A stretch of 46,180 nt of DNA from Geothermovivens sp964644845 (GTDB lineage Bacteria > Zhuqueibacterota > Zhuqueibacteria > Oleimicrobiales > Geothermoviventaceae). Under the pieces are notes generated by a model. It had not been told where the DNA came from, did not search any database, and worked only from the letters and a program-made list of their open reading frames with translations. A program made the translations under genes and the position numbers. The DNA is taken from assembly GCA_964644845.1 (NCBI GenBank), contig CAZXXS010000082.1:1-46180 (forward strand). Reading direction: 5' to 3'. The first letter of the stretch is position 1. Each line of letters starts with the position of its first letter. Of this stretch, positions 14,693 through 22,769 are shown piece after piece.

Positions 14693-17215
14693 GTGGCTGA
14701 GAAGCGAAAAACAATCGAAATCCCGATGGTCGAAGACTCCGATCAAGAACAACTGGAAGAGCAGTTTGACGAATTCCCTGTGATGTCGCCGTCGCAGGGG
14801 GAAGACGAGGAACCCGTTCAGATCAGCGAGCGATTGCCCATTTTGCCGCTGAAGGATGTTGTGGTTTTCCCGCGCATGATCATCCCTCTGCTGGTTGGCA
14901 GGGAACGCTCGGTGCGAGCGATTCAGGAAGCTGCGAACGGCGATCGCATCATTCTTTTGCTGGCGCAAAAGGACGAGCAGCAAAACGAACCCAAGAAGGA
15001 TGACTTGTACCGCATCGGTGTGGCGGCTCGTGTGCTGCAGGTGCTGAAGTTGCCGAACGGGCTCCTGAAGGTGCTGGTGGAAGGACTGGTTCGCGCCCGT
15101 GTGCGTCGGTTTCTCCGCAACCAGGAGTATTTCAGCGCCACTCTGGACGTGATTCAGAAGACGGACCGAATGACGCCCGAACTGGAAGCCACAGTTCGCC
15201 ACGCCAAGACGCTGTTTACCCAGTACGTCAAGCTTCACCGGGAGATCCCGGAGGAGGTTCTGATTTCGCTGGAGCAGATTACCTCCGCCCAGCATTTGGC
15301 CGATTTCATGTCAGCGCATTTGATGCGCGACGTTGCGACCAAACAGGTGTTGCTCGAAGCGCCTACACTAATGGACCAGTTTTTGGCTTTGCTGGAGGTG
15401 CTCGAGTCCGAAAAGCAGATCCTGGAGCTTGAGAAAAACATCGAGGAGCGGGTGCGCAGTCGGATTCAGCGCTCCCAGCGTAACTACTACTTGCAGGAGC
15501 AAATGCGGGCCATTCAGGAAGAGCTGGGCGAGGAGGCCGAAGCCGACACTGAACTGGCCGAGTTGCGCAAGAAGATTGCGGAAGCGGGCATGCCTGAAGA
15601 AGTCGAGCAGAAAGCGCTGGACGAGCTCGACAAAATCCGCAAAACACCACCCATGTCGCCCGAAGCGACCGTTTCGCGCAACTACCTGGACTGGTTGCTC
15701 TCCGTGCCGTGGAAGGATCGCACCGAAGACAACCTGGACATCGACGAGGCAAAGCGGATTCTTGACGAAGACCACTACGGCTTGAAGAAACCGAAGGAGC
15801 GGATTCTCGAGCACCTGGCTGTACTGAAGCTCGTGGGCCGCATGAAAGGGCCAATCCTTTGCCTTGTGGGGCCCCCGGGCGTGGGTAAGACCTCCCTGGG
15901 GCGATCGATTGCGCGGGCCATGGGGCGCAAATTCGTGCGCGTGTCCCTGGGTGGTGTGCGCGATGAAGCAGAAATCCGGGGTCACCGCAGGACCTACATT
16001 GGTTCGATGCCCGGAAAGATCATTCAGGGGATGAAACGGGCTGGCACGGTGAATCCCGTTTTCCTCCTCGACGAAGTGGACAAAATGAGCGTCGACTTCC
16101 GGGGTGACCCGGCAGCTGCTTTGCTTGAAGTTCTGGATCCCGAGCAGAACAAGGCTTTCAACGACCACTACCTCGACGTGGACTACGATCTGTCCGAGGT
16201 GTTGTTCATCACTACCGCCAACGTGCGGCACAACATCCCGGAGCCGTTGCAGGATCGAATGGAAATCATTGAACTGCCGGGCTACCTGGAGCACGAGAAG
16301 CTTCAGATCGCCCGTGGTTTTCTGGTACCGCGCCAGCTCAAGGAACACGGCCTCAGTCCGGAGCGCGTTCGGTTCACGGATTCGGCAATCCTGCGCCTGA
16401 TTCGTGAGTACACGCGCGAGGCGGGTGTGCGGAATCTCGAGCGAGAGATCGGTTCCATCTGCCGGAAAGTTGCCAAGGAAGTGGCCAAAGGAAACGGTAA
16501 GAAAAGCATCGTGATCACAGGACGCTCGGTGCAAAAGTACCTCGGCATGCCAAAGTACCAGGACACTTCGGCGGAGTCGGAGCCGCTGCTGGGTGCTGCA
16601 ACTGGCCTCGCCTGGACGCAGTACGGCGGAGAGCTGCTGATGGTGGAGGCGTCCGTGGTGCCTGGCAACAAGGACGTGATTCTCACCGGGCAGCTTGGTG
16701 AGGTGATGCGTGAATCAGCTCGGGCTGCGCTCACCTACGCACGCGCCAACGCCGAACGTTACGGAATTGATCCGGCTGTGTTCGACAAATCGGAAATCCA
16801 CGTGCACGTGCCGGAAGGCGCGATTCCGAAGGATGGCCCGTCGGCCGGGGTGACCTTGGCTACGGCGCTGATTTCGGCCCTGTCCGGGCGTCGCGTTCGG
16901 CCCGATGTGGCCATGACCGGAGAGATCACGCTGAGGGGTAACGTACTGGCCGTCGGCGGGTTGAACGAGAAACTGCTGGCCGCTCAGAGGGCAGGCATTC
17001 GGTGTGTGGTTGTCCCCAAGAAGAACGAAAAAGAGATCAAAGAACTTCCCACGCCGCTTCGGAAGGGCCTTGAAATCCGGATGGTGGAGCGGATGGACGA
17101 AGTGCTGGAACTGGCGTTTGTGGATGGCGCGCCCGCACCTGCAGACAAAGCAGGCAAAACGACCACGAAATCGGCTAAGAGCCGCAGAAAGAAAGCGAAA
17201 GCCGCGAAGTCGTGA
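14693..17215 (+). CDS. lon: ATP-dependent protease Lon
   Basis: 840 residues starting at GTG with GAAGG six bases upstream. Domains: LON substrate-binding N-domain (about 45-245), a coiled-coil helical linker, AAA+ module with Walker A GPPGVGKT at 393-400 and Walker B FLLDEVD at 457-463, and the serine-lysine peptidase domain with S717 in PKDGPSAGV and K760 in GGLNEK. Spacing of the Ser-Lys dyad (43 residues) equals that of E. coli Lon. The N-terminus carries an acidic stretch. The last 25 residues form a lysine-rich tail (SAKSRRKKAKAAKS) that could bind nucleic acid. Lon degrades misfolded and regulatory proteins. Its stop overlaps the GTG of engB by four bases. Confidence 0.97.
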   Translation: MAEKRKTIEIPMVEDSDQEQLEEQFDEFPVMSPSQGEDEEPVQISERLPILPLKDVVVFPRMIIPLLVGRERSVRAIQEAANGDRIILLLAQKDEQQNEPKKDDLYRIGVAARVLQVLKLPNGLLKVLVEGLVRARVRRFLRNQEYFSATLDVIQKTDRMTPELEATVRHAKTLFTQYVKLHREIPEEVLISLEQITSAQHLADFMSAHLMRDVATKQVLLEAPTLMDQFLALLEVLESEKQILELEKNIEERVRSRIQRSQRNYYLQEQMRAIQEELGEEAEADTELAELRKKIAEAGMPEEVEQKALDELDKIRKTPPMSPEATVSRNYLDWLLSVPWKDRTEDNLDIDEAKRILDEDHYGLKKPKERILEHLAVLKLVGRMKGPILCLVGPPGVGKTSLGRSIARAMGRKFVRVSLGGVRDEAEIRGHRRTYIGSMPGKIIQGMKRAGTVNPVFLLDEVDKMSVDFRGDPAAALLEVLDPEQNKAFNDHYLDVDYDLSEVLFITTANVRHNIPEPLQDRMEIIELPGYLEHEKLQIARGFLVPRQLKEHGLSPERVRFTDSAILRLIREYTREAGVRNLEREIGSICRKVAKEVAKGNGKKSIVITGRSVQKYLGMPKYQDTSAESEPLLGAATGLAWTQYGGELLMVEASVVPGNKDVILTGQLGEVMRESARAALTYARANAERYGIDPAVFDKSEIHVHVPEGAIPKDGPSAGVTLATALISALSGRRVRPDVAMTGEITLRGNVLAVGGLNEKLLAAQRAGIRCVVVPKKNEKEIKELPTPLRKGLEIRMVERMDEVLELAFVDGAPAPADKAGKTTTKSAKSRRKKAKAAKS

Positions 17216-17808
17216 ACGCGACATTTCACAAGGCGGTTGGCAACGCCGAAGAACTTCCCAAGGACGGCCTGCCGGAGGTAGCCTTCGCAGGCCGTTCGAA
17301 TGTAGGGAAGTCCAGTCTCATCAACACGCTACTCGGGAAAAAACGGCTGGCGCAGACGAGTTCCACCCCAGGAAAAACGCGCACGATCAATTTCTACCGG
17401 GTGGAAGAAAAGCTGTACCTGGTGGATTTGCCCGGTTACGGCTTTGCGAAGGTTTCCGAGGCCATGCGGCGGCAGTGGCGCCGGCTAATCGAGACGTACT
17501 TTGAGACGTCAGAGCAGCTGCGGGGCGCCGTTGTCATCGTGGACGCCAGGCACGAGCCCACTGAACTGGATGTGCAGATGGCCAGGTGGTTAGCAGATCT
17601 CCAAATTCCCTTTCTGGTTGCAGCGACAAAGAGCGACAAACTCTCCTCCTCCGCTCTCCAGCGCGCGTTGAAGAAGCACCGGGAAACGTTTCTTGCGCTC
17701 GGAGCGCTGGAAGTTCTTCCGTTCTCCGCTGTGAGGAAGACGGGGAAAAAAGAGCTTTGGCAGCGGATCTGGTCGTGGATCAAGAGCTCGGGGAAACAGC
17801 GGACGTGA
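17212..17808 (+). CDS. engB: ribosome biogenesis GTPase EngB/YsxC
   Basis: 198 residues. EngB is a small circularly canonical TRAFAC GTPase needed for assembly of the large ribosomal subunit. G1 is GRSNVGKS at 27-34, G2 includes the threonine of STPGKTRTINFY, G3 is DLPGYG, G4 is TKSDK and G5 is FSA. It starts at a GTG that overlaps the lon stop codon (GTGA), so translation is probably coupled to lon. Lon followed by engB is a common order in deep bacterial lineages. Confidence 0.95.
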   Translation: MNATFHKAVGNAEELPKDGLPEVAFAGRSNVGKSSLINTLLGKKRLAQTSSTPGKTRTINFYRVEEKLYLVDLPGYGFAKVSEAMRRQWRRLIETYFETSEQLRGAVVIVDARHEPTELDVQMARWLADLQIPFLVAATKSDKLSSSALQRALKKHRETFLALGALEVLPFSAVRKTGKKELWQRIWSWIKSSGKQRT

Positions 17809-18026
17809 CCGGTTGCGGAGGACGCTGGGTTCTCGAGGAAATGTGTGCACTCAAGGGCCGACCAGTTTACTTTTTCCTGTGAAGGGGAGAAATCCCTGAG
17901 CCTCTGGGGTACGTACGGGTTTGTACGCGAAAAACTCGTTTGCTTGGGGAGGACGCGCCAAAATTCTCCGTTTGAGACCGGGTGTGTTGCTAAAGCTCAC
18001 CTGTGGTTCACCTGTTGGAAAGGAAA
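17809..18026. other. gene-free stretch after engB
   Basis: Nothing recognisable as a gene. Leads into the first copy of the paired intergenic element. The gene-free zone as a whole runs from 17809 to 18701, about 890 bases. Confidence 0.5.
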
Positions 18027-18334
18027 AGCGAGGCCAGCCTCCTGAAACTTCCGGAGGCCGGCCTTAGCCCCCTTTGAATGGGTACTACCCCCCGTTTGGC
18101 GCATGACGGCTTTGAGGGTTGGACAGCGGGGTTTTGGTCCCCCTTTTCCTTTTGTCCCCCCTTCAGTTCTTCTTTTTACAACCACTGTGCCAGTAGAGGC
18201 CATTCGAAGAGTCGAATCACAGGTCAAAGGGTGATTGGATTGTGTGAGGAATAACAAGCATTTACGCTCTTTTTGTAGCGGCTCCGAAGACGCACCTGAA
18301 TCAGTATTCATTCCTGGTTTGGTTTTTGAAACAT
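18027..18334 (+). repeat. intergenic element copy A (hairpin, C-tracts, conserved blocks)
   Basis: Block 1 is a hairpin: AGGCCAGCCTCC (18031-18042) pairs with GGAGGCCGGCCT (18053-18064), 12 positions with a single A-C mismatch and a 10-base loop. Block 2 is a run of C5-C6 tracts (18068, 18089, 18139, 18156). Block 3 is TTTTTACAA-N4-TGTGCCAGTAGAGGCC (about 18174-18201), then the inverted repeat ATTCGA-AGAG-TCGAAT. Block 4 is GGTTTGGTTTTTGAAAC (about 18316-18332). All four blocks recur in the same order and orientation in copy B (20251-20581). Confidence 0.6.
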
Positions 18335-18701
18335 TTTCTCGCTGTCGTCGTTGCGTTTTTAACACAGTCGTTTGTGGGGCGAGGCGTGCGAGTGCTGCGA
18401 ATGTCTCAAAAAGTCTTTGAAGCTGCCACGGGGCGACCACGGCAGATTGGTTCAAACGTTCCCTCGGCCGCGGTGGCTGGAGGAAAGCGCCCCTCCTGCG
18501 CTCGTTTGCGAGAGTTGGGCGCTGTGACGGCAGAAGGCTTGCGAGTGCTCTGGGCGAAATCAGGTGTCCTCATCGGTGTGGTCGGCTGCTGTGGAAAAGA
18601 GCCGTTTCGGTTTCTTGGGAAGCAATTTCGCTAACCGGTGTGGTCCGTAGCTGGCCAGAATGGTCGAGAGTTCCTGTCGCAACCCGAAGGGAAGTGAGCT
18701 C

Positions 18702-20072
18702 ATGTCTGTTGCCGTGTGGTGCCGAGGATCCTACGGCTGGATGGTGTGTCCGTCGACTCCGGAGGAAGAACTCCCGGATGATCTGCAGGCCGAAATTCTG
18801 CGCGCCTGTCTGGATCGAGGGGCGAACAGGTGGGCTGTTGGTTTTGACCACCGTTCGGGAGCTCGTAGCTGGGCGGAACGGCTCGCCACTGAGCTTGCTA
18901 CGCGCGGCCATAACGTGGTCCTGGCGACGCAGGCTTGTCCTCTCGCGGGACCGGCCCTTGCAATCCAGCTGGGGACAGCTGAAGCCGCACTGGTAGTGAC
19001 TGGGCTCTCGGAACCGGTTGATTGTACGGGCATCGTGGTGATTCCTGTCAGCAAAAGTCCGAGACTTCCCCAGCGCGTAGGTGCTGCGCACGCTCAGGAT
19101 GCGGCAGCCGACAGGGTTTCCAGGAGAGATTTCCGCAGCGATCTCTTGAATTTCTACCGCGGGTTGGCTCGGACGCGCGAGCTACGCAGTGCGCAGTTGC
19201 AGGTGTTGATCGACGCGAACGGCGGGGTCGGGGACCGTCTGCTGGAGGAAGTTCTGCGGGACAACGTGGCGCGCGTGGCCACAATCTACGGGTTGCCGCT
19301 CCCGACGTTCTACAACCGACCGGTTCTGCCACAGGGGAGCGATCTGTTCGAGCTGTCTTTACAGGTGGGGCGAGGCAAGTGGCATCTTGGGATTGCCCTC
19401 AGCGGTGGCGGCGAGGCGCTGGCCGTCGTGGACGAAAAAGGTACGCCCGTTGACCCGGGCGATCTCCAACTACTGCTGCTCGAAAGCGCGCTTCGGCAAA
19501 GAGCGCAGACCACTGTGCTGGTTTCCGAGGGGGTGACCCGGCGGGCGGAGCGTCTGGCTCGGCAGGAAAGGGTCACGTTGAGACGAGTGACGGCCGGAAT
19601 GTGGGGCGTGTCAGCCGCTGTGGCTACGGAAGGTTCTGACGGACGAATCGGCTTGGGAGAACTTGGGCAACTACTGACGGGGAAGGTTTCGGTGCCTGAC
19701 GGGATCTTCTCAGCTTTGGTGCTTCTGCAGGGGCTGGCCAGAAAACGAGTTCCGCTGAGCGAATGGGTTGAAGACGTGCGACGCCGCTTGGGCCGGAGCA
19801 GATTGGTCTGGCGGCTCATGCCGCACGATGAGGCATCCGGTAGGCGCCTCACGAACTTCGACGTGCTCGAAGTTCCCGGTTTCGGCAGGCTGGAAAAAGT
19901 CCTGCAGGTCGAACTCGGAGACACGCAGATCGAAGCGAAGTGGACTGCGGATAAGGGCGACGTCTGGATCTGGATCCTCGGTAGTGCTGGGCGTTTACGT
20001 GTCTTTGCGGAGGCGCCCGAAGCAGGAGCGGCTGAGGCCTTGCTGGGCAGGGTGGAATCGCTGCTCCAGTAG
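18702..20072 (+). CDS. catalytically degenerate phosphohexomutase homologue
   Basis: About 456 residues from the ATG at 18702, which follows AAGGGAAGTGAG; a frame from 18660 lacks a ribosome binding site. The four-domain layout of phosphoglucomutase/phosphomannomutase can be traced: WAVGFDHRSGARSWAERLA (domain 1), VLIDANGGVGDRLLEEVL (domain 2), LGIALSGGGEALAVVDEKG (metal loop region) and GELGQ...PDGIFSALVLL (sugar loop region). Yet the phosphoserine motif TASHNP is TGLSEP (100-105), the metal loop DGDADR is SGGGEA (234-239), and the GGEESGG sugar loop is LGELGQ. With all three sites changed it is very unlikely to be a mutase. A regulatory or sugar-phosphate sensing role is speculation. It stands alone between two copies of the intergenic element. 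Confidence 0.75.
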   Translation: MSVAVWCRGSYGWMVCPSTPEEELPDDLQAEILRACLDRGANRWAVGFDHRSGARSWAERLATELATRGHNVVLATQACPLAGPALAIQLGTAEAALVVTGLSEPVDCTGIVVIPVSKSPRLPQRVGAAHAQDAAADRVSRRDFRSDLLNFYRGLARTRELRSAQLQVLIDANGGVGDRLLEEVLRDNVARVATIYGLPLPTFYNRPVLPQGSDLFELSLQVGRGKWHLGIALSGGGEALAVVDEKGTPVDPGDLQLLLLESALRQRAQTTVLVSEGVTRRAERLARQERVTLRRVTAGMWGVSAAVATEGSDGRIGLGELGQLLTGKVSVPDGIFSALVLLQGLARKRVPLSEWVEDVRRRLGRSRLVWRLMPHDEASGRRLTNFDVLEVPGFGRLEKVLQVELGDTQIEAKWTADKGDVWIWILGSAGRLRVFAEAPEAGAAEALLGRVESLLQ

Positions 20073-20250
20073 TGCGCGGCTGAGGTCGCGACCACGTGAG
20101 AAAGCAGCGGCGACCGGCGGAAGCGTGTGAAAGGACAAACCCTTACCGGATCGAACGAAACAGCGGGCCAGTGCTGCGAGCTCGCTGTTCGGGTTGCGAA
20201 AGGGAGCGTCCCGCCTTGAACGCACGAGTCCCCGAAAGAGCGAAAAAGAA
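20073..20250. other. gene-free stretch after the phosphohexomutase homologue
   Basis: No gene seen between the stop codon and intergenic element copy B. Confidence 0.5.
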
Positions 20251-20581
20251 AAGGCCAGCTCCGCTTGCGCCGTCGGAGACCGGCCTTGACCCCCCATCCC
20301 AGTTCGTTACCCCCGTTGCCCCCTAACTGCTCCCCCGTGCTTCTTCCCCCTTTCCCCCTGTTGCTGAGCGCCCTCGAAGGTTTGAGGAAACCTTCATCCC
20401 CCCTTTTCCCGGAACCACTCCTTCCTTTTACAAGGGTTGTGCCAGCAGAGACCGATTTGCCCTGAAATCCGAGGAACTCGACGGTGGTAAGTCCTTGAAA
20501 AACAATTTGACTTCACCAGTTGCCCATTTCACTCTTGTGTCGCGATTGCAATAAATCCGTGCCGGGTTTGCTTTTTGAAAC
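20251..20581 (+). repeat. intergenic element copy B (hairpin, many C-tracts, conserved blocks)
   Basis: Block 1: AAGGCCAGCTCCG (20251-20263) pairs with CGGAGACCGGCCTT (20274-20287), with the same A-C mismatch and 10-base loop as copy A but different base pairs in the upper stem. Block 2: C5-C6 tracts at about 20290, 20310, 20319, 20332, 20346 and 20354, and again at 20398. Block 3: CTTTTACAA-N5-TGTGCCAGCAGAGACC (20423-20452). Block 4: GGGTTTGCTTTTTGAAAC (20564-20581). Base-pair changes that keep the stem suggest a selected RNA structure. Confidence 0.6.
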
Positions 20582-21398
20582 GTCTGGGGCTCTAAATGTC
20601 GTCTTTTTCGGACATCAAGCTTTTCAAATTGCAACGAGGAGCGCGCGAGTGGGCGGCAGGACGCATCCGGAAGAGGTACTTGCTTGGACCGGGGGAGCAG
20701 AAAATCCCCGAACAGGTGCTCGGAAGGTTCGGATTGTACAAGAACGGGCGACGCTCCTGATGGTGTGGGACGCAGCCGTAGCGACAGTAGGTCGGTGCTG
20801 AGTCGGACGGCGCGTTGATCTTGCGAGGTGTAACCCCGAGAACTCGGCTGTGGCCGAATTTCTCGGAGCCCACGAAGTTGCGTTCGGTCTGGCCGTACTG
20901 CTAAAGACAACTTTTGACGCTAACAGGACTTTGCTCTTCGGTGAGGTGACCGCTCTGTTTCAGGAGTCGCTGTGCTTGACCCCGGTCCAGCCGAGGGCTG
21001 GCGAAGGACCCGACGAATCCGAACTTGCAAGTCCCGCAAAAACGCGCAGCGAAGGCCAACGGGTGCCTGGGCGGCAGAGCTCTTTTTGTGTCAGGAGGCC
21101 ACAAACGGAAACCCGTTTCGTGCAGAAGACGAGGCACGCCGAGAAAGCGCTGGGGCCCACGCCCCGGAACCCCCCTGTGAACTGAAGCCCGGGAATCTCG
21201 CCGACACTGAGGGACCGTCCGCGGGGGAAACGACTTTACCCGGTTTTCCGGACGAGAGCCGGGAGCTTTGCACTGGCAGGTGAAAAACAGACAACCCGTT
21301 CAGCACACTGCGTTTGGCTCGAAGATTTGGGACGACCTCGAGCATCGAAACCCGGGATTCGGGGAAACCGTACGGTAAAGCCTGTTTCCACGAACAGC
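20582..21398. other. gene-free stretch before ispG
   Basis: About 800 bases with several open frames on both strands but no ribosome binding site, domain or codon signature that I trust. It ends at the ispG promoter. Confidence 0.5.
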
Positions 21399-21427
21399 TT
21401 GACATTCAGGCGTTCTTTTCCTAAAAT
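21399..21427 (+). promoter_or_regulatory. sigma70-type promoter of ispG
   Basis: A perfect TTGACA at 21399-21404, a 17-base spacer and TAAAAT at 21422-21427. The predicted start (about 21434) falls only some three bases before the ispG ATG at 21437, so the message would be essentially leaderless. Confidence 0.75.
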
Positions 21428-21436
21428 GGCAGCGCC

Positions 21437-22513
21437 ATGAGGAAACGGAGAACGCGAGACGAAACGCGCCAGGTGAAGGTTGGCGACGTGCTGGTTGGGG
21501 GCGGAGCTCCCGTGTCGGTCCAGTCGATGACGAACACGAAGACCAGCGATGTGGAAGCTACTGTCGAACAGTTGCGCGAGCTTAAGGCTGCCGGTTGCGA
21601 AATCGCTCGGGTGTCGGTTCCGGACCGCGCCTCTGCCGAGGCGTTGCCAGTCATCCTGGAGCAGATAGACATCCCCGTCGTGGCGGACATTCACTTCGAC
21701 TACCGGCTCGCTCTGGCTGCCATTGATGCCGGGGTTGCCAAAGTGCGCATTAATCCGGGCAACATCGGCCGGGAAGACCGTGTTCGCGCTGTACTGGACC
21801 GTGCCGCGGAGCGGGGAATCCCCATTCGTGTTGGGGTAAATGCAGGTTCTCTCGAGAAAGATCTTTTGGAAAAATACGGGGGCCCAACACCTGAGGCCAT
21901 GGTGGAGAGCGCACTTCGTCACGTTGACCTCTGTTACCGGCAGAACTTCTACGACGTCGTCGTTTCGTTGAAGGCCTCGGATGTGCTGACGACAGTGGCC
22001 GCGTACCGATTGGCTGCAGAAGAAATGGAGTGCCCTTTGCACCTGGGGATTACGGAGGCCGGCACGCTGCTCACGGGTACGGTGAAGTCATCCGTTGGCC
22101 TCGGCATACTGCTGGCGGAAGGGATTGGCGACACAATCCGCGTGTCCCTGACGGCTGATCCAGTTCAGGAAGTCAAAGTCGGCATCGAAATTCTGAAAGC
22201 GCTGGGATTGCGTCGGCAAGGCGTGACGATCGTTTCTTGCCCAACGTGTGCAAGGGTGGAGGTGGATCTCATTCCGATCGTAGAGGAGCTGGAAGCGCGG
22301 CTGGCTGACGTGAAGACACCCTTGCACGTGGCTGTGATGGGTTGCGCGGTGAACGGTCCTGGCGAAGCCCGTGGTGCGGACGTGGGGGTAGCCTGCGGAA
22401 AACATTCGGCGCTGCTCTTTCGCAAGGGACAAATTGTTCGTAAGGTCCGTGAGTCGGAAATCGTGGACGTGCTCGAACAGGAGGTACGTCGCCTTGCCGA
22501 AGAAGACGCGTAG
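21437..22513 (+). CDS. ispG: 4-hydroxy-3-methylbut-2-enyl diphosphate synthase
   Basis: 358 residues. IspG converts 2-C-methyl-D-erythritol 2,4-cyclodiphosphate to HMBPP in the non-mevalonate isoprenoid pathway, using a 4Fe-4S cluster. The TIM-barrel part has GGGAPVSVQSMTNT near the N-terminus. The cluster ligands are C268 and C271 (SCPTCAR), C303 and E310 (GCAVNGPGE). The start matches the family's usual N-terminus, yet there is no Shine-Dalgarno: the promoter's -10 lies ten bases upstream. A four-codon frame (ATG GCA GCG CCA TGA, 21426-21440) overlaps the start as ATGA, but its own ATG lies inside or before the predicted transcription start. Confidence 0.96.
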   Translation: MRKRRTRDETRQVKVGDVLVGGGAPVSVQSMTNTKTSDVEATVEQLRELKAAGCEIARVSVPDRASAEALPVILEQIDIPVVADIHFDYRLALAAIDAGVAKVRINPGNIGREDRVRAVLDRAAERGIPIRVGVNAGSLEKDLLEKYGGPTPEAMVESALRHVDLCYRQNFYDVVVSLKASDVLTTVAAYRLAAEEMECPLHLGITEAGTLLTGTVKSSVGLGILLAEGIGDTIRVSLTADPVQEVKVGIEILKALGLRRQGVTIVSCPTCARVEVDLIPIVEELEARLADVKTPLHVAVMGCAVNGPGEARGADVGVACGKHSALLFRKGQIVRKVRESEIVDVLEQEVRRLAEEDA

Positions 22514-22769
22514 AATCGTGTGGGCCGGGAGTCTGAGGCAAAAAGATGCGCTGTGTGCGGCGTCCGTTTTCTGTTTCTAGCCGGACTTCAGCAAATTGAG
22601 GCTTTCGTGGATGCACGGGTAGTTCGCTGTGCGGCGGATCGACAATTTCGGACTGCTACAGCCGCGTGTTCGAAGTGATTTTGCACGCAGGAAGCTCGGC
22701 TTGCAAGGTGTGGTGCTGTTCCCGGTTTCGGGGAATGGCAAAGCGGTGAACTGAGCGGCGAGGGTGGCC
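22514..22769. other. intergenic region between ispG and the Rossmann protein
   Basis: 256 bases without a gene. No consensus promoter or clear terminator found. Confidence 0.5.

Noticed and set aside
20428..20910. 160-codon minus-strand frame across intergenic element copy B
   Set aside because: Composition dominated by Arg, Ser and Pro from the G-rich strand; no start signal; overlaps conserved repeat blocks.
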